From a virus: a DNA stretch of 41,776 nucleotides. The position numbers and the translations under genes were made by a program. The stretch spans positions 1 to 41,776 of IMG/VR virus record IMGVR_UViG_3300037200_000089; one strand, 5' to 3'. Positions 37,719-41,776 of this stretch are shown here, in pieces. The notes beneath the pieces are model-generated. The model was not told the DNA's origin. It was given only the letters and a program-made list of their open reading frames with translations, and did no database searches. Numbering within the stretch: the stretch's first letter is position 1; every line of letters starts with the position of its first letter.

Positions 37719-38000
37719 GTGACGGACCCAGCCTTCATCGCGCTGATGGGCCTGCTCGGAACGATCTTCACCACGGCCTGCACCGTTGGGACGACTGTCT
37801 ACATGGGGCGCCACGTCGCCGACATCGGCAACGGCAATCGCGATAGGCTGGAAAAAGTGGCCAAGGAAATCGACGGGATGCAGGAAAAGCTCGTGGCATC
37901 CGAAAAGAAGCTGTCGCGCGCTGAAGGCGTGGCCGAGGGCAACATCGAGGGGCAGGCCCGGGAGAAGCAGCGCACGCAGTCAATCCCGCAGCCGGATTGA
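37719..38000 (+). CDS. Second TM plus coiled-coil small protein
   Basis: This 93-residue protein starts at a GTG 6 nt after the preceding stop. Membrane helix at about 5-28 (FIALMGLLGTIFTTACTVGT), then a charged coiled coil (DRLEKVAKEIDGMQEKLVAS) and a polar tail. Same architecture as its neighbour, so the pair may work together in lysis or at the membrane. The adjacent 98 bp to 38097 hold an inverted repeat and promoter. Confidence 0.55.
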   Translation: MTDPAFIALMGLLGTIFTTACTVGTTVYMGRHVADIGNGNRDRLEKVAKEIDGMQEKLVASEKKLSRAEGVAEGNIEGQAREKQRTQSIPQPD

Positions 38001-38044
38001 GGGTCGATTCGCCGGGGATGATCCTGTGGCAGCGCTTCTGCCGC

Positions 38045-38085
38045 TGTCAAGCGGGAACTTGACACCGGCCCGGCGAGTCCGATAG
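38045..38085 (+). promoter_or_regulatory. Promoter with operator-like inverted repeat
   Basis: TGTCAAG (38045-38051), 6 nt, CTTGACA (38058-38064): perfect 7-bp arms overlapping the -35-like TTGACA (38059-38064). CGATAG follows after 15 nt (38080-38085), and the ATG at 38098 is 39 nt from the first T. This is the N15 geometry with an added operator. Confidence 0.45.
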
Positions 38086-38097
38086 AAAGAATCAATC

Positions 38098-39012
38098 ATG
38101 ACCGCAATCAAGAAATTCTACGCGGGACTGACTGGCGCGCAAAAGGCCAAGCTCTGGACGCTGATTCTCTCCGGCATGACGATCATTGCGGGATCCGCCG
38201 ACAAGATCGTCTCCATCCCGGGGTTCCCCGCGTGGCTCGCGACGATCTGGCCGGCGTTCGTCGGTGTGGATATTTTCGTTCTCAAGCTGATTTCCATTTT
38301 CTCGAATCCGAACGCGGTGGCCGCAGGGGCAATTCCCCCGCCGATGGAACCGCCCTTCCCGCCCAAGCCGCCGCCTTTCACCGGCGGCCAGCCCGTGCCG
38401 AGCACGCTGGCGCCGGGAGCGCGCGCGTTACCTGGCCAGAGCATTCTTGGCCCGCGAACGCAGCTTCGCGAGGGCATGAGCACCGGGCACGAGAATACCA
38501 ACCTTGGGGATCAACCGCCAAGGTCGATTGACCGCACGATGGGCGGATGGGCAGACGAATGGCCGAAGGGCGTCCACTGCTGGCTAGCGAGCATCGGCAT
38601 GATGGGGCTCGTCGGATGCGCAGCGCTGACAACCGTCTGGCGCGACGCTTCAAGCGATGCCGCTTCCCCGGCCGGTCAGCAACTTTTGGCCGATGTCACC
38701 ACTGCGGCAACGAACATCGGGTTGGACGCGGCAAGCGGCAATGACGTCGGCGCCGTGCTGGCCGGCATTTCCGGCGGGGTGAGCGGGCTCAGGGATTACG
38801 AGGGGCTCCCGTACACCGTTTCATCGGCGACACTCAAGACCGCGATTGCACAAGGCTCTGGCGTGCAAGCTGTGGCCGCGAAGGTCGCGCCCGCCGTGTC
38901 CGCACTCATCTCGAGCCGCGCGGGCCAAGGCGTGCCGCTGGATGCGCTGATCGAGGCCAGCGCGAAAGGCTTGGACGCTGCGGTCGCGCAGAAAACGCAG
39001 GAGGCGCCGTGA
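38098..39012 (+). CDS. Holin-like two-TM protein fused to lipoprotein-like domain
   Basis: This 304-residue protein starts with about 75 residues holding two membrane helices (WTLILSGMTIIAGSA and WLATIWPAFVGVDIFVLKLI), a holin-like unit. A Pro-rich linker (80-115) follows. At 158-174 there is a lipoprotein-type signal inside the protein: GVHCWLASIGMMGLVGC, with lipobox LVGC at 171-174. The rest is Ala/Gly/Ser-rich and helical. An internal ATG at 38539 (M148) would give a separate lipoprotein with a normal signal. A dual-start holin/o-spanin-like gene is the best guess. Confidence 0.55.
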   Translation: MTAIKKFYAGLTGAQKAKLWTLILSGMTIIAGSADKIVSIPGFPAWLATIWPAFVGVDIFVLKLISIFSNPNAVAAGAIPPPMEPPFPPKPPPFTGGQPVPSTLAPGARALPGQSILGPRTQLREGMSTGHENTNLGDQPPRSIDRTMGGWADEWPKGVHCWLASIGMMGLVGCAALTTVWRDASSDAASPAGQQLLADVTTAATNIGLDAASGNDVGAVLAGISGGVSGLRDYEGLPYTVSSATLKTAIAQGSGVQAVAAKVAPAVSALISSRAGQGVPLDALIEASAKGLDAAVAQKTQEAP

Positions 39013-39275
39013 GCCACGAACTGATCGAGCCTTTCGACGTGGATGACGGCCAGCTTGACGGCATCGCTCCGCACGAAGCGTTCGCTATGGGCGCCGAGTT
39101 TGCCATGTTTCGGCGCCTATTGGTGTCGAGCGAACCATTCACTCGTCTTTGCCTCGCGAGCAACGCGGATCGGCTGGTAAAGATGGTCGAGAGACGCGGT
39201 CGATTCGTAGAGGACAGGCCAACGAATTGCGAAGGTTGGCGAGAGATTTGGGTGGGAGATTTTATCAAGCCATGA
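39009..39275 (+). CDS. Small acidic hypothetical protein
   Basis: This 88-residue protein starts at a GTG in a GTGA overlap, with GGAGG 4 nt ahead. It has an acidic N-terminus (IEPFDVDDGQLDG) and a helical middle (EFAMFRRLLVSSEPFTRL), ending in a Trp-rich strand (GWREIWVGDFIKP). No family recognised. Part of the overlapping chain 38098-39516. Confidence 0.55.
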   Translation: MSHELIEPFDVDDGQLDGIAPHEAFAMGAEFAMFRRLLVSSEPFTRLCLASNADRLVKMVERRGRFVEDRPTNCEGWREIWVGDFIKP

Positions 39276-39424
39276 GCCAGCAAGAGATCAACGACGCGCT
39301 GCGGGCGCACGCGGCGAAGACGTACGGCGCAATCCCCATGCCGCCGGCAAAAATTGACGCGATTGCCGCACGGTTGCGCGCGAGGCGCATCGAGTGTCTT
39401 GCGCGCCGATGCAAGCCGAGATGA
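39272..39424 (+). CDS. Small helical basic protein
   Basis: This 50-residue protein starts in an ATGA overlap. The N-terminal helix (SQQEINDALRAHAAKT) is followed by a basic Arg-rich helix (IAARLRARRIECLARRC). No domain recognised; a nucleic-acid or regulatory contact is possible. Confidence 0.5.
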   Translation: MSQQEINDALRAHAAKTYGAIPMPPAKIDAIAARLRARRIECLARRCKPR

Positions 39425-39516
39425 CCTGGCTCCAGCAACTCTGGTCGTTCCTCGGATTCGACCAGCCAAAAATATATGAGCGCACCTTTCACCGCCGCAA
39501 CCGTCGCAGGAATTGA
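39421..39516 (+). CDS. Tiny amphipathic ORF before the hydrolase
   Basis: This 31-residue frame starts in an ATGA overlap and ends inside the next gene. It has an aromatic, amphipathic start (MTWLQQLWSFLGFDQP) and a basic end (RRNRRRN). The junction geometry matches other pairs here. It may be a translational coupler or a membrane-active peptide. Its length gives little statistical support. Confidence 0.35.
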   Translation: MTWLQQLWSFLGFDQPKIYERTFHRRNRRRN

Positions 39517-39985
39517 CATTATCTCGCACGACGAGCCCGGACCCGATTGGCCCGATGGCGCGACGGTTAAACTGACGGCCATTGCGGGCGCGGAGATCGA
39601 CGGCGATGGCTCCGGTCCGTCTCACGGAGATCCCGACTTCGATCCCGATACAACCCTCCACGACGCGGAGGGCAACGCGCTGAATGCGGACGTTGTCCCG
39701 TGGTGCGTTGTCCCGCCGGCGGTCCGCGATTGTACGCCGGGAATCGTCTTGGGCTGCCAGGCGCGGCTGCGTAATCTGCGGACGGGCGCCGTGATCGACG
39801 CGGTCGTTGCCGACGTGGGGCCGTCGCGCAAACTGGGCGAGATTAGCATTGCCGCAGCCGCCGCGCTCGGAATCGACTCGTCGCCGACGACCGGCGGAAC
39901 GTCCGAGATGATCGTCCATTACGCCATCTGGCCGGGCGTACCGGCAATCGTCAACGGCGTCCAGTACGCGCTGCTCGCCGTCTAA
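39476..39985 (+). CDS. GH75-like hydrolase, putative endolysin
   Basis: This 169-residue protein recalls the GH75 (fungal-type chitosanase) fold in compact form: DGDGSG at 42-47, a VVPWCVVPP strand at 73-81, then VVADVGPSRKLGEISIAAAA at 110-129, with D113 and E122 as candidate catalytic pair. GH75 enzymes cleave glucosamine-containing glycans by an inverting mechanism. It lacks a signal peptide, so it would need a holin. Position after membrane proteins supports an endolysin or wall-hydrolase role. A non-catalytic virion part is the alternative. Confidence 0.55.
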   Translation: MSAPFTAATVAGIDIISHDEPGPDWPDGATVKLTAIAGAEIDGDGSGPSHGDPDFDPDTTLHDAEGNALNADVVPWCVVPPAVRDCTPGIVLGCQARLRNLRTGAVIDAVVADVGPSRKLGEISIAAAAALGIDSSPTTGGTSEMIVHYAIWPGVPAIVNGVQYALLAV

Positions 39986-40070
39986 GGCGCTCAACCCGTA
40001 ATTTCCACGCGGTGTAAACGGTTTGTTTCCAGACCGTTGCAAGGAAAATGCAAAGCGCATACAATTTTTG

Positions 40071-40099
40071 TTGACCGTTGTAGGTCCGCTGTGCAATCT
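40071..40099 (+). promoter_or_regulatory. Promoter, TTGACC with CAATCT
   Basis: TTGACC (40071-40076) and CAATCT (40094-40099) with a 17-nt spacer. The ATG at 40107 is 36 nt from the first T, like the N15 class. A palindrome overlaps its -10 end. The 85 bp before it (39986-40070) contain only TTGCA-N7-TGCAA and an AT-rich stretch. Confidence 0.4.
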
Positions 40100-40116
40100 T
40101 GTGGACATGCCACAAG
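40098..40116. promoter_or_regulatory. Perfect palindrome across a start codon
   Basis: CTTGTGG (40098-40104), 5 nt ACATG, CCACAAG (40110-40116). The loop contains the ATG at 40107. It could be a repressor site at the promoter or an RNA hairpin presenting or hiding the start codon. The arm length and 5-nt spacer resemble the operator at 157-177. Confidence 0.5.
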
Positions 40117-40352
40117 AACCAGTCCGGTCGATCATCGACCGCCTGCGGAGGAAGTACAACCTCCCGGAAGGCGGTCAGCAAGTATACGGGGTGTACCAGG
40201 CTTGGTCGGCGCGCCCGACCAAGCGGGGCACGCCGGAGAGGAATCGGGCCGAGGCCGCGCTGGCCGTGGCCCAGGTCGAGCACCAGGAGGCGCTTGGGCC
40301 GTGCCCTGGCGGCAGGGAGCAACAACTGCGCGAACGCGCGAAGGGTCTGTAA
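40107..40352 (+). CDS. Small basic helical protein
   Basis: This 81-residue protein begins PVRSIIDRLRRKYNLPEGGQ and has a Tyr-rich turn and a long basic/acidic C-terminal helix. No Shine-Dalgarno; the start lies in the loop of a palindrome. It is coupled to the RHH gene by a TAATG overlap. The function is not recognised. Such gene pairs (small partner plus RHH) recall toxin-antitoxin or autoregulatory units, but no toxin motif is visible. Confidence 0.55.
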   Translation: MPQEPVRSIIDRLRRKYNLPEGGQQVYGVYQAWSARPTKRGTPERNRAEAALAVAQVEHQEALGPCPGGREQQLRERAKGL

Positions 40353-40540
40353 TGGAAGGCGAGAACACCGACCCAATGACGTTTCTCAACGTCAGCCTGC
40401 CGCAGTCTCTCAAGGAGCGGCTTCAGCGGCTCGCGGAATTAGAGGACCGGCCGCTTTCCAGTTTTGCTCGGATCATCCTCGCCAGGGCCGCTGATCAAAT
40501 CGAGGCCGGCGGCAACCCGGAAAGCGGAGGCGCGCGATGA
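40352..40540 (+). CDS. RHH (CopG/Arc-like) DNA-binding protein
   Basis: This 62-residue protein follows the ribbon-helix-helix plan: strand TFLNVSLPQ, helix SLKERLQRLAELED, helix PLSSFARIILARAAD. RHH dimers bind palindromic operators, and perfect palindromes occur just upstream (40098-40116). It overlaps the preceding stop by 1 nt and the next start by ATGA. Likely an autoregulator of this operon. Confidence 0.7.
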   Translation: MEGENTDPMTFLNVSLPQSLKERLQRLAELEDRPLSSFARIILARAADQIEAGGNPESGGAR

Positions 40541-41022
40541 GCGAGCACGCCTCACCTGTCGGCGCCGACGTTGTCGAACTCTACAACGTCACGCAGGCCG
40601 CCGGATTGCAGAAGGTGGGCGAGCGTCCGGCGACGCGCGAGGAACTCGCGACTGAGAAGCTGCGGGCGCTCCGCGAGGGGTATCAGCGCAAGATCGACTT
40701 CTGCGACCGGGCCGCTGTGGTTCTGATCCGTTTCCCCGCGGATGTAATCGCGCGCGCAAACATCTGCGAAACCGATGAGGATGTTGTGACCATTTTTAAC
40801 CTGACGCGAGAACAGGTCGTCGCGGCGATTCGCGCATCGGGCGCCAGCTGGAAGAAGGAAATCAATGCGGCCCACTCTCACCGCATCGACTACCTGACCG
40901 AAATCGATGGCGTCAAGATCGAGCTTTGGGCGGCCCCTCCCCCGCCATCCTGCCGAATCGAGGAAGAAGTAATCGACGTGCCGGCGCACCAGGAAATCAA
41001 GCGGACCATCGTCTGCCATTGA
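40537..41022 (+). CDS. Hypothetical alpha/beta protein
   Basis: This 161-residue protein starts in an ATGA overlap. The N-terminal half is helical (TREELATEKLRALREGYQRK, then IDFCDRAAVVLIRF). A possible helical unit follows (FNLTREQVVAAIRASG), and the C-terminal strands (GVKIELWAAPPPPSCRI) end in an acidic tail. No family recognised. It is the last gene of the overlapping chain 40107-41022. Confidence 0.6.
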   Translation: MSEHASPVGADVVELYNVTQAAGLQKVGERPATREELATEKLRALREGYQRKIDFCDRAAVVLIRFPADVIARANICETDEDVVTIFNLTREQVVAAIRASGASWKKEINAAHSHRIDYLTEIDGVKIELWAAPPPPSCRIEEEVIDVPAHQEIKRTIVCH

Positions 41023-41055
41023 GTAGTTCCAAACAAGAGTCATATCCAAAAACAC

Positions 41056-41385
41056 ATGAAGATGAAATCCAGCAGACCTCAAACCTACAGACAGGGCGAT
41101 GTCCTCATCGTTCGAGTCGATTCCATCCCCGACGACGCTCAACGCGCCAAGCCGGGCAACCCCGTCCTGGCCTACGGTGAGGTAACAGGTCACCACCACC
41201 AAGTTCAGAGCGGCGGCACCGCATGTCTGCTCGAGACTCCCGCCAAAGTCGTATTCCTCGACTTGCGCGAAGCGTCCCTGCTGACGCACCAGGAGCACGC
41301 GACGATCACGTTGCCGCCTGGCAAATACCGGATCGGGCACCAACGGGAATACTCGCCCGCCGAGATCCGACGCGTGGTCGACTGA
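41056..41385 (+). CDS. Conserved hypothetical, GEVTGH/QREY family
   Basis: This 109-residue beta-rich protein has GDVLIVRVD, YGEVTGHHHQV, HQEHATITLPPGKYRIGHQR and EY. I recall similar proteins (gene for a QGDVLL...GEVTGHxH...HxEHxxIxLPxGxYxxxxQREY protein) in phages and bacteria next to DUF6745 genes, as here. The His cluster could bind metal. Function unknown. TTGAGT-N15-TCATAT (41019-41045) before the ATG may be a weak promoter. Confidence 0.65.
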   Translation: MKMKSSRPQTYRQGDVLIVRVDSIPDDAQRAKPGNPVLAYGEVTGHHHQVQSGGTACLLETPAKVVFLDLREASLLTHQEHATITLPPGKYRIGHQREYSPAEIRRVVD

Positions 41386-41394
41386 CTTCCCGCA

Positions 41395-41776
41395 ATGAAA
41401 CGAATTGACCGACTTACGCCCGCGCAAGAAGCGCGCATGCCAGAATGGCGCGATCGCTGGATTAACATCGGGTTAAGCACTGCGCCAGCGGACCGGGCTA
41501 CCTTCGAGCGCGGAGTATTGCGCTGTTACCAAGCGGCTGGTTTGCAGCCTCCGAAGCGCATTGTGTGGGTCACCTCGCCGCTGGCGTTGGCAATCGCTGC
41601 GCCCACTGCGGCTCTGGTGATCCAGCTTTTGCGCCAGCCAAAGCTGGATCGCGGCGCGGTTGGCGACGCGGTTCACGACGCGGTTGGCGGCGCGGTTCGC
41701 GGCGCGGTTCACGGCGCGGTTCGCGGCGCGGTTGGCGACGCGGTTCACGACGCGGTTGGCGGCGCGGTTCGCGACG
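41395..41776 (+). CDS. DUF6745-like protein with AVxx tetrapeptide repeats, partial
   Basis: The frame starts at 41395 and runs off the right edge (127 residues visible). The start matches the DUF6745 style: LTPAQEARMPEWRDRWINIG, LSTAPADRATFERG, CYQAAGLQPPKRIVWVTSPL. From about residue 88 it becomes a tandem A-V-x-x repeat written in 12-nt units. Such repeats are seen in other members of this group as I recall. The preceding gene is its usual companion. Function unknown. Confidence 0.6.
   Translation, partial: MKRIDRLTPAQEARMPEWRDRWINIGLSTAPADRATFERGVLRCYQAAGLQPPKRIVWVTSPLALAIAAPTAALVIQLLRQPKLDRGAVGDAVHDAVGGAVRGAVHGAVRGAVGDAVHDAVGGAVRD
41656..41776 (+). repeat. 12-nt tandem coding repeat
   Basis: About ten units of GCGGTT plus CGC/GGC/CAC and GGC/GAC run to the window edge. 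A 72-nt (six-unit) higher-order period is visible: the block starting at 41656 recurs at 41728. The unit encodes A-V-(G/H/R)-(D/G). Copy number can vary by slippage. Confidence 0.85.

Noticed and set aside
38906-40159. 417-codon minus-strand frame opposite the lysis block
   Set aside because: Opposes five overlapping plus-strand genes and the hydrolase; no motif and Arg-rich composition.
1-41776. CRISPR array, insertion sequence, integrase or attachment site
   Set aside because: No regularly spaced direct repeats, transposase motifs, recombinase motifs or tRNA-end duplications were seen. The 41656-41776 repeat is coding and has no spacers.

Overview
The window is one continuous piece of a tailed-phage (Caudoviricetes-type) genome or prophage. 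Both ends are cut inside genes. Almost everything is read rightward, with tight ATGA or TAATG start/stop overlaps. There are small and large terminase subunits, a scaffold-like protein, an N4-gp56-like major capsid protein, a portal, several virion-type proteins, two tRNAs and a holin/endolysin-like block. I see no integrase, DNA polymerase or attachment site. GC content is high over most of it. The host is bacterial but cannot be fixed from this sequence. Sec signal peptides ending in AQ-type cleavage sites, a GH75-like hydrolase and promoters with little Shine-Dalgarno use would suit a Gram-negative high-GC host, possibly in the PVC group. That host guess is weak.

Layout. 1-623: a leftward partial gene, a small HTH gene and an operator-like region between them. 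641-3958: terminase genes and two tiny followers. 3991-19878: a low-complexity protein, then one 4732-residue 'polyvalent' protein that takes a third of the window. It has a ParB-like motif, a degenerate zincin-like motif, an N6-adenine methyltransferase and a Strawberry-notch-like SF2 helicase, joined by Ala/Pro-rich linkers. Several linkers carry a second open frame, the best being 13415-13774. 19920-24965: small gene, an opposite-strand HTH/zinc-ribbon gene, scaffold, major capsid protein, capsid-adjacent protein. 25005-26458: HAD phosphatase and four overlapping small genes. 26499-31993: virion-type proteins, with a drop in GC from about 29.3 to 31.6 kb. 31986-32516: RHH-like gene, a tRNA with initiator features, a tiny basic protein, tRNA-Pro. 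32562-35309: portal and follower. 35357-37150: three consecutive proteins with signal peptides. 37155-39985: small membrane proteins, a two-TM/lipobox fusion and a GH75-like hydrolase (putative lysis block). 40107-41776: RHH gene, small genes and a DUF6745-like gene with a tetrapeptide repeat that runs off the edge.

How it fits together. Terminase, portal, scaffold and capsid would build and fill the head. The giant protein resembles polyvalent proteins of phages and conjugative elements that are thought to enter the cell with the DNA and protect or remodel it. The most coherent new signal is regulatory. About eight genes start 36-40 nt after a TTGACC-like hexamer, with a TAAAC/CAAAC-like element exactly 15 nt further on. 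This predicts transcripts starting only a few nucleotides before the ATG, and these genes lack Shine-Dalgarno sequences. The same genome carries a tRNA-CAU with initiator hallmarks. A phage that uses (nearly) leaderless virion mRNAs and supplies its own initiator tRNA is the hypothesis I would test first.
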